From Peribacillus deserti (GTDB lineage: Bacteria > Bacillota > Bacilli > Bacillales > DSM-1321), in NCBI RefSeq assembly GCF_002863585.1, contig NZ_PGUY01000054.1, positions 1 through 61,176 on the forward strand: a stretch of 61,176 nucleotides of DNA, given 5' to 3'. The notes under the pieces are model-generated. The model did not search any database. It saw only the letters and a program-made list of their open reading frames with translations, and was not told the origin of the DNA. A program made the position numbers and the translations under genes. Of this stretch, positions 27,558-36,941 are shown piece by piece; position 1 is the first letter of the stretch, and each line of letters starts with the position of its first letter.

Positions 27558-28151
27558 ATGTTCTGGACTGTACGTTACTGGTTCGTACCACTGCGAGGAA
27601 TAAATCAATATCCTTTTGTTCTGACTAATCTATCTTCCACAGGGAAGCTCGTCAGCCCATCTGTTCTAAGCTGTTTTGCTGCAATTTTTCAATCAGCTGG
27701 TGGTTTTTTTCCCACCATTGGATATGGCATTAGCATATTTACAACATTACCCATTTTTATGGCAATGATCATTTCAAAGACACACGGTTTTCTCTCATAT
27801 TTTTTGACTATTTTTTTACTGGTGATTATCCAACCTAGTGAATTAATTGTCTTTCCTTTCACTACTGGGTTATTGGGAATATCACTTGGATTAACTTTTC
27901 ATTTTTTTAAGAAAAGATTTTTTATAGTTTTCTTTTCTGCAGCATCTTTACTATCCGGTATTTTGATACTTATTTACTTATTTAAATTCCCGATCCTTGG
28001 TCCCGCTCTTACAAATTTCAACTATATAGGAATCATAATTGCATTGCTCTCAAGTTTTATATACTGCTGGGCGTGGGTAGAATTCTGCAGAACCATTCTA
28101 AACCGATTGATGAAAACCTCTCCGGATAATCAAGTAAATCGTACAGTCTAA
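27558..28151 (+). CDS. Hypothetical multi-span membrane protein
   Basis: A 197-residue protein with five to six hydrophobic segments, for example FFPTIGYGISIFTTLPIF, FLTIFLLVIIQPSE, FFIVFFSAASLLSGILIL and IGIIIALLSSFIYCWAW. No family recognised with certainty; the size and layout recall small transporter subunits. The ATG at 27558 has AGAGGTG six bases upstream; a GTG at 27549 overlaps that site. Closed by a strong terminator, so it is monocistronic. Confidence 0.75.
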   Translation: MFWTVRYWFVPLRGINQYPFVLTNLSSTGKLVSPSVLSCFAAIFQSAGGFFPTIGYGISIFTTLPIFMAMIISKTHGFLSYFLTIFLLVIIQPSELIVFPFTTGLLGISLGLTFHFFKKRFFIVFFSAASLLSGILILIYLFKFPILGPALTNFNYIGIIIALLSSFIYCWAWVEFCRTILNRLMKTSPDNQVNRTV

Positions 28152-28167
28152 TTAAAGAAGTAGTGTT

Positions 28168-28216
28168 AAAAGGCAGCAGCAAAAGGCGTTTTACGTCTTT
28201 GGCTGCTGCCTTTTTA
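28168..28216 (+). terminator. Rho-independent terminator
   Basis: AAAAGGCAGCAGC pairs with GCTGCTGCCTTTT, followed by more T. Directly after the membrane-protein gene. Confidence 0.88.
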
Positions 28217-28418
28217 AATAGATGACTAGAAAGAGAATTTGGTACTATCCATTATGATTACTAGCAAAAAAAGAAGATCGTCCATAGACGAGATTTTTCT
28301 CTCACATTAACGTAAGCAGGACAGACAACAGACCGCCGGCCTAAATTTGGTACTCATAGAGCAGTTCTAATCATAATCTTATCTACAAGAAAACAAATAA
28401 GAAGGAGTGTAAAGTTAG

Positions 28419-29825
28419 TTGAAAAAACTTAAGGTTCGTTTACGGCCCATTATAAGCAAGATAAATTTACCCACTGTGGTGAAAACAACTATACTGCCGC
28501 GTGAATCCATTGAAAGCTTATTTATTGCAACCCAGGTAGGTGAGATCTTTTACATAGGAAACGGAGGTATCAGGACTTTTTTAGATATTCGCCCTCGAAT
28601 CATAAAACTAGGCGCCTCTAGTGGAGGCTATGATGAACGGGGTTTGCTGGGGCTGGCGTTCCATCCCGAATTTCAATATAACGGTCTGTTTTATCTTCAT
28701 TATTCAGCAGCTGGGACACAAGGTCCAGGTGCCCTTCCTGAACCATTTAATCCTAACCCGTGTGATCCCAGAACTTTACATCTAAGGTGGCTAAATAGAG
28801 AAACTCAATATGACCATATTGATACAGTTGAAGAATGGATTTTATCGAAAGGGCAGCCGCAAAAACGAAGGACTTTACTTAACTTAAGAAGACCGTTTAT
28901 GAATCATAATGGTGTCAATAGTTTAAACTTTTCTCCTGAAACAGGAAAACTTGTTTTAACAACCGGCGACGGCGGATCAGGGTATGATCCATTTAATTTA
29001 AGCCAGGACGATATTGAAATTGCTGGTAAAATCATTGAAATTGATGTGAATAAGAATACATTTATTTATAATCCACCTGTCGTTACACGTTTCACTGAAC
29101 TTCCTTCAACTATACAGGAAACGCTCACAGTAATTGCCAAAGGGGTACGCAATATACCAGGCATTTCATTTCAAAGGTTTCAAAATCAGTATATCAAATA
29201 TGTCGGAAACGTCGGCCAGGATTTGGCGGAGTCGATTTTTTCATTCATTCGTTATAAACCACTACCGGTTACCCAGCTTTCTCATGCTTCTAAATCTGAA
29301 CCTGACCTAACAGGATTTATTAATCTTGGCTGGCGAGGGTGGGAAGGTGCTTTTCCTACTTCGATTATTCGGAGCTGCTCTGCCAATCCGGATTTGGACG
29401 AGATAACAATGGCTTATTACAATGAAGCGATAGAAACCTCAGTAAGGCGTCTTCAGCCTCTAACAAGTTACTTTCATAAAGATCCCCGCCCCGATAAGTT
29501 TGGAGGAACTGCACTTACAGGTGTGCAAGTCTATATGGGAAGTGGAATTCCTGGTTTAACGGGTAGTGTTGTGTTTAGCGATCTGGCCAGGAAGGATGTA
29601 TCACATGCACCGGTTAGAGGGGTTTTAGCCTATAGCATGGTAAGCAGAGATAGTAATCTAGAGGATTTTGGTGTGATTGAAACCGATTTTAATTTTGGTC
29701 CTCAATCTGCTTATTATGTTAATTTGGGAACGAATCTGGATCAAAGCAGACTATACTTAGGGGTTTATGGCTCTATGAAAGTGACTGATTTTAACCAAGG
29801 TACTGTTTTTGAAATTGTTCCGTAA
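28419..29825 (+). CDS. PQQ-dependent sugar dehydrogenase-fold (GSDH) protein
   Basis: A 468-residue six-bladed beta-propeller of the glucose/sorbosone dehydrogenase (GSDH/HHIP) superfamily. Seen: YDERGLLGLAFHPEFQYNG with LFYLHYS, the DGGSGYDPFN loop, HNGVNSLNFSPETGKLVLTT, and LGWRGWEGAFP. True enzymes of this fold are exported and use PQQ; here no signal peptide is visible, and the first 20 residues are basic (KKLKVRLRPIISK), so the location and cofactor use are open. A TTG start at 28419 follows GAAGGAG by 11 bases. Monocistronic. Confidence 0.85.
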   Translation: MKKLKVRLRPIISKINLPTVVKTTILPRESIESLFIATQVGEIFYIGNGGIRTFLDIRPRIIKLGASSGGYDERGLLGLAFHPEFQYNGLFYLHYSAAGTQGPGALPEPFNPNPCDPRTLHLRWLNRETQYDHIDTVEEWILSKGQPQKRRTLLNLRRPFMNHNGVNSLNFSPETGKLVLTTGDGGSGYDPFNLSQDDIEIAGKIIEIDVNKNTFIYNPPVVTRFTELPSTIQETLTVIAKGVRNIPGISFQRFQNQYIKYVGNVGQDLAESIFSFIRYKPLPVTQLSHASKSEPDLTGFINLGWRGWEGAFPTSIIRSCSANPDLDEITMAYYNEAIETSVRRLQPLTSYFHKDPRPDKFGGTALTGVQVYMGSGIPGLTGSVVFSDLARKDVSHAPVRGVLAYSMVSRDSNLEDFGVIETDFNFGPQSAYYVNLGTNLDQSRLYLGVYGSMKVTDFNQGTVFEIVP

Positions 29826-29901
29826 TTCGCAGCTGCAAATTACAACGTTGAATTTGATAGTACCATCCAAGAAAGAGATGAACAAATAAAACAATTCAAA
29901 G

Positions 29902-29928
29902 TAACGGGTTCTCTTTTGGAGTACAAAA
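29902..29928. repeat. 27-bp repeat, first copy
   Basis: TAACGGGTTCTCTTTTGG followed by AGTACAAAA. A copy with one mismatch lies at 31022-31048, and each is followed by a long perfect hairpin. Confidence 0.85.
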
Positions 29929-29959
29929 AGTTAAATAACATATAGAACGGATATAAATT

Positions 29960-30004
29960 AACAAAGGAAAAAGCACTGCAAATCGCAGTGCTTTTTCCTT
30001 TGTT
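29960..30004. terminator. Bidirectional terminator, 20-bp perfect stem
   Basis: AACAAAGGAAAAAGCACTGC pairs perfectly with its complement across AAATC. It lies between the convergent sugar-dehydrogenase-like and nucleosidase-like genes. Confidence 0.9.
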
Positions 30005-30067
30005 ATTGATTGCAATTGGACAGAGCTCATTCTTTGTAATTCCCCCTTTTACTTCAATAACATTTTT

Positions 30068-30739
30068 TTAAATAAATCTTTTTAAATATTCGCCAAATAT
30101 TTTGTTCATAACTTTGGGGGTGTTTTCTAGATAGACATTAATCTGGTCAATGTTTGATTGGAATTTATCAGAGTTTCTTTCATCTGTTGGAAAATCAGAT
30201 ATCCCTTTAATAATAATGCATTCAACATCGTTCTTCTTACAAATGTAAGCAATTGCACCCGCTTCTGTATCGGCTATTGTTATTTCGTTTTCCATAAGTT
30301 CTAAATAGTCCTTCCACATAACTACGGCTTTATCAGCGGTGCCAATTGTTCCCGTAAAAAAATCATTTCCATATTTGGATAAATCAATATCTACTATGAA
30401 GGATTGTTTAATAAGAGGCTCGATTTCTTTTACTGTGCAATCATATTGAACAGCTTTATCGGGTACAAAAATATCTAAATTCCTGAACTTACCATCTATT
30501 CCTGCACATGTTCCAGCAACAATGACTTTAGTTAAATTAAATGTAAAAATCATATACTGATTACCACCGACACCATTTACTTTTCTTACACCTGTACTAT
30601 AAAAAACAAGTTCGGTATCATCAATTGTTCCTATGAAATACTCGCCATAAGGATAACCGAAACGTTCATTATCTTTTATGCCGAAATATTCCAATGACGC
30701 TTCATATTCCCACTTCGTTGCTAAACTTATTCCTATCAT
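30068..30739 (-). CDS. Nucleoside phosphorylase / MTA-SAH nucleosidase-like protein
   Basis: A 223-residue protein of the PNP/UDP phosphorylase superfamily, closest in pattern to 5'-methylthioadenosine/S-adenosylhomocysteine nucleosidases. Seen: VIVAGTCAGIDGKFRNLDIF (phosphate or water-site loop), TGTIGTADKAVV, the ADTEAGAIAYICKKNDVECI block with its acidic active-site residues, and IIKGISDFPTDE with the catalytic Asp. It would cleave an N-glycosidic bond of a purine nucleoside; the exact substrate is not given by the sequence. AGGGTG sits eight bases ahead of the ATG. Flanked on both sides by 27-bp repeats plus hairpins. Confidence 0.88.
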   Translation of the reverse strand: MIGISLATKWEYEASLEYFGIKDNERFGYPYGEYFIGTIDDTELVFYSTGVRKVNGVGGNQYMIFTFNLTKVIVAGTCAGIDGKFRNLDIFVPDKAVQYDCTVKEIEPLIKQSFIVDIDLSKYGNDFFTGTIGTADKAVVMWKDYLELMENEITIADTEAGAIAYICKKNDVECIIIKGISDFPTDERNSDKFQSNIDQINVYLENTPKVMNKIFGEYLKRFI

Positions 30740-31021
30740 CGATTTATCACCCTACAAATATAATTTGTCACTATTATCTATACACGGTCTGAATTTCATG
30801 TTTATCCTATCCTTGTTTACTCTGCTCCTCAACAATTGGTTATTAATATGTAAGTATCCCTTTTTTTCTAACCTGCTACCTTTATTGAATAAGAACAGCA
30901 TACTTTTAATCTAATTATATATTCGATTTAACCGTCGTCTAATCCTTTTTCGCCAAAATTGGTAAGTCATTTACCAAGAGAATTCGCATACCAATTCTCA
31001 GCGTGATAATAGTTATTGTAC
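30740..31021. other. Intergenic region
   Basis: About 280 bp upstream of the nucleosidase-like gene, up to the second 27-bp repeat. Presumed promoter region; nothing else recognised. Confidence 0.4.
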
Positions 31022-31048
31022 TAACGTGTTCTCTTTTGGAGTACAAAA
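31022..31048. repeat. 27-bp repeat, second copy
   Basis: TAACGTGTTCTCTTTTGG followed by AGTACAAAA, same strand and 26 of 27 bases identical to 29902-29928. Confidence 0.85.
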
Positions 31049-31056
31049 CAGAAAAA

Positions 31057-31112
31057 AGCAATATAAATAGCAAGCTAATTCGGATATGAATTAGCTTGCT
31101 ATTTATATTGCT
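31057..31112. terminator. Long perfect hairpin (25-bp stem)
   Basis: AGCAATATAAATAGCAAGCT plus AATTC pairs perfectly with its complement across GGATAT. It has A-tract and T-tract flanks. It is not directly behind any gene, so a terminator role is uncertain. Confidence 0.75.
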
Positions 31113-31145
31113 ATTCTCCCTCGGACAGGCTGAAAATCTCTTATT

Positions 31146-31308
31146 TAGGCTGTTTTCGCAAACTTTGTTGCTATTAAGGTGATTAGAGCGTAAGGCATGC
31201 TCGCTTTCCGAGGGAGTCTTGCACCTTACGCTCCAATCGACCTAACTGAACAATAGGGTGACGTAACAAAACTTATTATATATCAACAATCTTTTAGAAA
31301 AGAGCCTT
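31146..31308. repeat. Short dispersed repeat (copy C)
   Basis: Left end TAGGCTGTTTTCGCAAACTTTGTTG and right end ...CAACAATCTTTTAGAAAAGAGCCTT are the two terminal inverted repeats. Inside, GGAGCGTAAGG-type blocks form a long dyad (GAGCGTAAGGCATGC / CTTACGCTC). At 163 bp this is the most compact complete copy. Confidence 0.8.
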
Positions 31309-31419
31309 TATTTACAACAAAAATCGAAGATATGTAATCTGAATCATTGCACAAAAGTTAAGAATAAATAAGGAATAGGAGCTAAAGTATAGACATACTC
31401 GATACTCCCTCTACTTGAA

Positions 31420-31452
31420 GATCCCATTCAATATTTCGATGGGGTCCTTTTT
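31420..31452 (+). terminator. Terminator-like hairpin
   Basis: GATCCCATT pairs with GATGGGGTC (with G-U), followed by CTTTTTC. No plus-strand gene is visible upstream, so it may be the relic of a lost gene. Confidence 0.5.
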
Positions 31453-31641
31453 CATGTTAAAATATTATGCCGGAATAGGACGAAAGAAAAGACATTAAAG
31501 CAGCCATCCTTGTTACACAAACACACCCGGTTGTTGAAATAACGATTATTTAAGACATTGAAGTGGCACACTCAAATAAAATGCCCTTCCCAATTTTAAG
31601 GTTTAAGTAATGCTTATTCATTAAAACCTTTTTTCAGAGGA

Positions 31642-32643
31642 TTAGTGTCTATTTTTCAATGCTTCTCGATCAACATTTTGTGGCGGCTGCTCCATCCATC
31701 CTTTTTCAATCATAAACTTAACCCCATCGTTTGAATATTGAAGAATCTCGGTCATCAATCTAGTGTAATGAGCACCTAAATCCATCCGCATACTTCCTGC
31801 AATAGCTGCCCCATATGCAGTAACACTTATCATATTAAGCTGGGCAGTATGAAACATCATCAACTTATCAGAAAAAGGGGAGTCCGTTGATTTTGATATT
31901 GTGGAATCCCAGGTACTAGGCAGCGGCATCCCATCATCTAATAAAATATCTCGAAATACGGTTTCCTGCTTTTCAGCTAACGCCGATCCCCTATCCATAT
32001 ATTTTCTTACTTCAGGTAATTGTGCGGTCTGTGCAAAGCCAATCAGAAATGTTCGACCTATGGAATTGGTCTCGGTGTTTTTACATATATGAGATAATTC
32101 AATGGCTGTCAAAGGACGATGTCTACCCAATAATCCAGATAAAAACGATTCATTTTGTAAAAATTCCGTTTTATTCATCGGAGGCATAGTTGGAGAACGT
32201 ATGAATGCTCCCTTTTTCAACAGTAAATCTGTTCCATCGTTATAAAGATTGATAAAAAGTATGGATGTTTCAGTAAAGAATTGCCGTACATCATTTCTTG
32301 CTAAAAGTTCCAGGATAGCAGCTGCAGCAGATGTACCAAATGCAGCCATATATTTAATATACCTTAAAGTAAAAAGGTCGGAATAAACACGAGGAACCTT
32401 TAGGTTTACATCTTTATCTGAAAAGCCGATAGGAACGGCATGATTTTCAGCTTCAAAGATTTTTTTCACACCGTTTACAACAAAATTACAGGTATAAAGT
32501 GCTTTTTGGATTAGCTCAGTGTTATCTTCATCTTCGTTAACTGAAGAAAAATGCTGGATAATACAAGATGCCATTGTATTCTGCATGTAAGCATTCCACA
32601 AAGCAGCTACTTCAGATGCTGTTAGTGCGGGATGATGCTGCAT
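31642..32643 (-). CDS. DUF3231 family protein
   Basis: A 333-residue protein with two tandem DUF3231 helical-bundle domains. Repeat 1 has LTASEVAALWNAYMQNTMA, PIGFSDKDVNLKVPRVYSDL and YIKYMAAFGTSAAAAILELL; repeat 2 has LTAIELSHICKN, DGMPLPSTWDSTI and MMFHTAQLNMISVTAYGAAI. The family is nearly limited to Bacilli and its function is unknown; a ferritin-like bundle has been suggested. AAGGGTG lies about eight bases before the ATG. A second, decayed member lies 2.1 kb away at 34702-35434 in the same direction. Confidence 0.92.
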   Translation of the reverse strand: MQHHPALTASEVAALWNAYMQNTMASCIIQHFSSVNEDEDNTELIQKALYTCNFVVNGVKKIFEAENHAVPIGFSDKDVNLKVPRVYSDLFTLRYIKYMAAFGTSAAAAILELLARNDVRQFFTETSILFINLYNDGTDLLLKKGAFIRSPTMPPMNKTEFLQNESFLSGLLGRHRPLTAIELSHICKNTETNSIGRTFLIGFAQTAQLPEVRKYMDRGSALAEKQETVFRDILLDDGMPLPSTWDSTISKSTDSPFSDKLMMFHTAQLNMISVTAYGAAIAGSMRMDLGAHYTRLMTEILQYSNDGVKFMIEKGWMEQPPQNVDREALKNRH

Positions 32644-33061
32644 AGGATTTCACACCCTTGTTTTTCCTTTATTATTAGTAAAGTCACAAGGGATATTCCT
32701 GTTACCCAGCAAAATTAAAGGATTTCCCTTTCTTTCAAGAAGTAATTAGGTCTAGTTCGCCAACGCACTATTTGTTTCCAAATTTACTGAAGTAATGCAA
32801 TGGTTAGCTGATTACAGATCAAAACTTCATTTCTTCTTGTAAAACACCGAAGAGTTTGCATCGCGTCTGCGAAGCTGAATTACATAAAAAGGTGGTACTC
32901 CGTTCACATTCTATCAGATTAGGTACATTTAATTAAAACTTATCTAACAATAAATAACCTGACAAATAGCCGATTTTGTTTATTGTATTAAATTTTTGTG
33001 ATAGGAAAAAAAAAGATTAGGGTGAATTTTTTAAAATACGTTTTAAAATGGAGATGTTTTC
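32644..33061. promoter_or_regulatory. Divergent intergenic region
   Basis: About 420 bp between DUF3231 and DoxX genes, expected to hold both promoters. AT-rich toward the DoxX side. No specific site identified. Confidence 0.4.
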
Positions 33062-33454
33062 ATGGCAGATTTAGGTTTACTTCTAATTCGTTTGATGCTT
33101 GGATTTGTATTTATTTATTATGGGGCTCAAAAGCTGTTTGGCTGGTTTGGAGGTCATGGCATCGCAGGGACAGGAGGCTGGTTTGAATCAATTGGTATTA
33201 AACCAGGAAAACCAATCGCTGCATTTAGTGGTGCTGCCGAGCTATTGTCAGGAATTTTATTTGTTTTAGGTTTATTTTTACCGGTAGCTGCCATTTTGGT
33301 CGTTGCAGTAATGATAGGGTCTATTGTAAAAGTACATGGACCAAAAGGTTTCTCAGTTACCGCCGGAGGATTCGAATACAATCTTTTTTTAATTATCGTT
33401 TCTATCGGTTTAGCGTTAATAGGACCCGGTGCTTTTTCGGTAAACCCATTCTAG
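33062..33454 (+). CDS. DoxX-family membrane protein
   Basis: A 130-residue protein with four hydrophobic segments of the DoxX family. Seen: [25 protein letters not shown] at the start (family hallmark, with the G-x-QKLF turn), then [20 protein letters not shown], a third span, and [22 protein letters not shown], the usual end. DoxX proteins take part in redox and thiol-stress functions in some bacteria; here the role is unknown. GGAGATG precedes the ATG by about six bases. Monocistronic. Confidence 0.92.
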   Translation: MADLGLLLIRLMLGFVFIYYGAQKLFGWFGGHGIAGTGGWFESIGIKPGKPIAAFSGAAELLSGILFVLGLFLPVAAILVVAVMIGSIVKVHGPKGFSVTAGGFEYNLFLIIVSIGLALIGPGAFSVNPF

Positions 33455-33515
33455 TGCAAACTAACTTCTCTACTAGGTAAACAGAGTCAGGGCTGCCCCA
33501 GCAGCCTAGTCTGCT

Positions 33516-34076
33516 TCACCCCTCCTCCCTTCCACCTCCACGAAACGATAGCCGGTGAAAGGTATTGATATACCCAAACAGTTCTTCTCCCGTTACCTCC
33601 CTTGAATCAGAAATGATTGGTTGGTACATGGCACGGTAGGGCTCCGGCACCCAGATGTAGTGATGGACATACTCAGTGAGAATAAAGCCGCAAGACTGCC
33701 AAAAGTGGATACGCTGTCTATTGACTGGTGTTTCTTCGGACTCGGCCTCAATAATCAATTTCTGGTACCCCTCCGCAAGTGCTCTCTGTCGTAAGTAATC
33801 GACAAAGTGGTACCCTAGTCCTTGGCCTCGCTCTTTTTCTGATACAGCCAAATAGTCAATAATCATTACACGGTAAGATACTAGCTTTCCTGTAAGAGCC
33901 ATAACAACCGCTGCCGACTCGTTATATCCCACATGAAGCTCGGCAATTCCCTGTGCTATCATTTTTTTAATGATTTTAACCGGCTTAGCCCCCTTATCTC
34001 CAAATGCCTGCAAATAGAGGGGACTGGCGTCCTTCCAAAGTTCATCGTCCCAAGTATCAATGGTTTTAATTTTCAT
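33516..34076 (-). CDS. GNAT-family N-acetyltransferase
   Basis: A 186-residue acetyl-CoA-dependent N-acetyltransferase. The acetyl-CoA loop Q/RxxGxG/A appears as EKERGQGLGYHFVDYLRQRA, after the strand MIIDYLAVSE, and the fold ends with WQSCGFILTEYVHHYIW. A C-terminal extension of about 40 residues ends in GGGREEG. Acceptor unknown. The ATG at 34076 is preceded by GGGAGA; an ATG five codons earlier (34091) is less well placed. Converges with the DoxX gene. Confidence 0.9.
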   Translation of the reverse strand: MKIKTIDTWDDELWKDASPLYLQAFGDKGAKPVKIIKKMIAQGIAELHVGYNESAAVVMALTGKLVSYRVMIIDYLAVSEKERGQGLGYHFVDYLRQRALAEGYQKLIIEAESEETPVNRQRIHFWQSCGFILTEYVHHYIWVPEPYRAMYQPIISDSREVTGEELFGYINTFHRLSFRGGGREEG

Positions 34077-34701
34077 AATAGATTCTCCCATCTAACCTGT
34101 TGTTCCCAATTAATACCCCAATCCATGCAATTTTCTTGGCTCCCTGACTCATTAATGTGAAATTAACAAGCTCAATTTTGGTATCTACCGTTATTGAATT
34201 AAATTTTTGTTGAAGGTCATATTTTCATCCACTTGGATCCAGTATCACCGTTCCGGAGCTTTTGCCACCTGTACAGAGTATTATAATTTTTGGTTCGTTC
34301 TTTTCAAATAACACTGTAAGTACAACGTTTCTCCGTAAAAAGCAAAAAAGGCTGCCTTAGCAGCACTGCCTTGTTCACCTGAATCCATCCGTTAGTTTAT
34401 GTAAATAGACGGAGTAGATATCATATAACTGGTCTTAAAGGCACAGCTCCTTATTGAACCAAAAGGATTTTACATACAGCTCTCTTTTCACTCAGCACCT
34501 GTTAGTTCAGGTGTTATGGACTAGCTTAGTCAAAGGCGTAATGGAAACGGGGATGCTAATGGTTATATGGCCGAATTCGCCATGTTCATGAATGAACGCA
34601 ATTTGTTTTGTAAAATAGAATGTTTAGTTAGCCTGGATTAAAGGAAATAGACATTTTTTTCAATACTCTTTTTATTGTAAATAATGTATGTTTTATCGTA
34701 T
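34077..34701. other. Intergenic region
   Basis: About 620 bp. GGCTGCCTTAGCAGC at 34350-34364 and CACCTGTTAGTTCAGGTG near 34496 belong to the short palindromic families repeated in the window. No gene supported. Confidence 0.5.
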
Positions 34702-35434
34702 CTATAGAAGCTGTCTGTCATTGGCAGCTGGCGGCTCCTCCAGCCAATTTTTCTTGATTACCAGTTTACCAAAGGCCCCATATACCTTGAAATCAGCCAT
34801 TATTGACTTTTCACAACTCAAAGTAAGATCTCCCCTCATACAGGCAACAGCAGCGGTCCCATAATAAGAAATTGCCGCGGTCATCAAGAATCCAGTATGA
34901 AAGACCATTAATTTTTCTGAAAATGGAGCGATTGTGGAATCGGTGACTTCATTATCTAAAGACCTTGGTGTATGGAGGTCTTCTTTTATAAGAAATTTTG
35001 AATAGGCAGATATATGATTATTTTTGATTTTGATGCTTTCATCAATAAAGTTTTGTACAACATTGGTAATAAAACTCTCTTATATCCTGTCTGATCGAGA
35101 CACTGAATGCAATATTGTATGCCTGAGCCCCATGCATAGTAAGAGTATGAATATAGTAAAGACAATAAAGATCACTGAACAAACGTGGTGCGTTCAAATT
35201 TACGTCCCGATCTGTAAATCCCTTTGGATTCGGAAAATTCTCCTTTTTAAAAATACTCTGTAACATGTCAGTATGTTTTTCAGACATTTTTTGAGCCATG
35301 TTAAAAATGTCTAAAATTTGAGGGTCCTTAATGTTACTAAGCATATATTTGATTACACAGATCTGTAAGGTTTCCCTTAGATAGTGTGTCCAGAGATTGG
35401 AAATTTCTGTGGAAGTCAGTCGATTATTACTCAT
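34702..35434 (-). pseudogene. DUF3231 gene with internal deletion and frameshift
   Basis: The first 125 residues match repeat 1 of the intact paralog (LTSTEISNLWTHYLRETLQ, NPKGFTDRDVNLNAPRLFSD). After REFYYQCC the frame is lost; in the next frame the text resumes as QNFIDESIKIKNN and runs through DLHTPRSLDNEVTDST, FSEKLMVFHTGFLMTAAISY to KKNWLEEPPAANDRQLL, which is the second half of repeat 2. About 100 codons between are missing. So the gene lost the end of repeat 1 and the start of repeat 2 out of frame. The ribosome site (AAGGAG) is still present. Confidence 0.85.
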
Positions 35435-35764
35435 TTTTCTTGTAACTCCTTATAGCATTTTATAAATACTATTTCTTCCAATTAGAATGGTCATATTCTA
35501 CCAAGTTTCTTCATGAGAAATAAATTGAAAAGAAGGCTTTATGTAAGAGGTAGTTACAGAGGACAAAGGTCGTTTCCATATCAATGAAATTTAGTCATTT
35601 CCTTTATAACACCAGACTGACTAAAAAACTGTCCAAGTTAGGGAACTTGATCTTAAATTAACGTATTTAAAGGTCGAACGAATGCTTCAATTCGCTGACC
35701 CCCAGAGTTGTTGGTTATCAATTTTACAAAAACTTTTTCCCCTGATTGGATCAATGTCTCAAAC
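35435..35764. other. Intergenic region
   Basis: About 330 bp upstream of the broken DUF3231 gene with no recognisable element until the repeat remnant at 35765. Confidence 0.4.
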
Positions 35765-35832
35765 AACCTGTTTAACAATAGATCCGGTTCACGGAACTTA
35801 TTAAAAACAAAAATCTTTTAGAAAAGAGCCTT
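35765..35832. repeat. Remnant of dispersed repeat (copy D)
   Basis: CTGTTTAACAATAG...GAACTTATT and AAATCTTTTAGAAAAGAGCCTT match the right end of copies A and C. The other half is not visible. Confidence 0.75.
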
Positions 35833-35893
35833 TATTTTAACCTGCTGACGTTGGATCAAACAGGATTAACAGAAACAATTTATCCTTTTACAA

Positions 35894-36148
35894 CTAACGT
35901 TTACAGAAAATGATATCGTGCTGGCAGCCTTTCAGCGGATCATCGATATAAAACCAGTCCCCATCCTTAACTCCAAGGTCCTTACAAAATTCTTCTGCTT
36001 CTAGCATATTCTCGAAGCAGCCATCTGCAAAGCAAGCCTTATCCCCTAGAGTGTTATATAAAAACACATAGATTCCATCGGTTGAATGATAAATCATAAC
36101 CTTACAAATATTATTTACCTTTTCTTTAAGGAAAGCATATTTTCTCAC
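35894..36148 (-). CDS. Hypothetical protein
   Basis: An 84-residue soluble protein, not recognised. It begins basic (RKYAFLKEKVNNICKV), continues with a beta-rich stretch (IYHSTDGIYVFLYN) and ends acidic and aromatic (KDGDWFYIDDPLKG). Three of its cysteines are spaced through the second half (CFADGCF, FC). Start is GTG at 36148, preceded by a G-rich tract that may serve as ribosome site. The text looks like a compact alpha-beta domain. Confidence 0.7.
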   Translation of the reverse strand: MRKYAFLKEKVNNICKVMIYHSTDGIYVFLYNTLGDKACFADGCFENMLEAEEFCKDLGVKDGDWFYIDDPLKGCQHDIIFCKR

Positions 36149-36292
36149 TTAACCCCCCCACAGCCACATTCTTATATAATTCTAGATTTAAAATCAATAT
36201 CATGGCCCTTCGTTTACCTATCATTCATACATGTAAAACCAGAAAAAGCAGCAGTACTCCCCGTGGCTTCCTCAACTAACGCACCGGTTACT

Positions 36293-36760
36293 TCAAGACG
36301 GGAAATATTCCATAGGTTCTGAACTATGAACATAACCATTTTTCTTATAATAATTAATACTATCATCACTTGGCCACACAATAATAAATTCATATTCTTC
36401 TTCTTTTATCCACTCATTTATTTTTGTAAGCAGTTTACTTCCAATACCCTTATTTCTACACTCTTTAATGGTATATACGTTCGTCATATAAGCAAATGGA
36501 TGTGTTTTTCTACCAGGGCGTGGTACTTTTTGTATTAATTCAATGTATATGTGTGAAACTATTTTTCCATTTTCCTCTGCAATCCAGATAAACCATTGAC
36601 CATTATTAAGTGCATTCTGTAAAAAAGATTGGCACTCCTTTTCAAAATCCTTAAATTGGAACTGTTCGATTTTTGCACTTACTGAATGTTCAATTGTAAA
36701 ATCCCATCTCATTCTTATTAATTGGTTAATGTCTTGGGCTTCAGCGAGCCTTATATTCAT
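36293..36760 (-). CDS. GNAT-family N-acetyltransferase
   Basis: A 155-residue acetyltransferase. Seen: the N-terminal IRLAEAQDINQLIRMR, the acceptor-side WFIWIAEENGKIVSHIYIEL, the acetyl-CoA loop CRNKGIGSKLLTKINEW and the closing INYYKKNGYVHSSEPMEYF. Acceptor substrate unknown. GGGGAGG lies eight bases ahead of the ATG. Monocistronic. Confidence 0.92.
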   Translation of the reverse strand: MNIRLAEAQDINQLIRMRWDFTIEHSVSAKIEQFQFKDFEKECQSFLQNALNNGQWFIWIAEENGKIVSHIYIELIQKVPRPGRKTHPFAYMTNVYTIKECRNKGIGSKLLTKINEWIKEEEYEFIIVWPSDDSINYYKKNGYVHSSEPMEYFPS

Positions 36761-36941
36761 GTATAATTCCTCCCCATAACTATTATCTCCATCATTGGTC
36801 CTCTAGTAAATCACCAGTTAAATAAGGGCATTGTACAGATACCCCTGGGAAAGCAGAAATTGCATACTCGCACCGATCCGTAAAAAGAATAATGATTGAT
36901 TGTTAAAATGGCATAAATGATAAAAAAGAAAGTTAATTCTC

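Noticed and set aside
31057-31112. Precursor of a small RNA or riboswitch
   Set aside because: The stem is a simple perfect hairpin without the multi-helix conserved core of any riboswitch I know; treated as a terminator-like hairpin.
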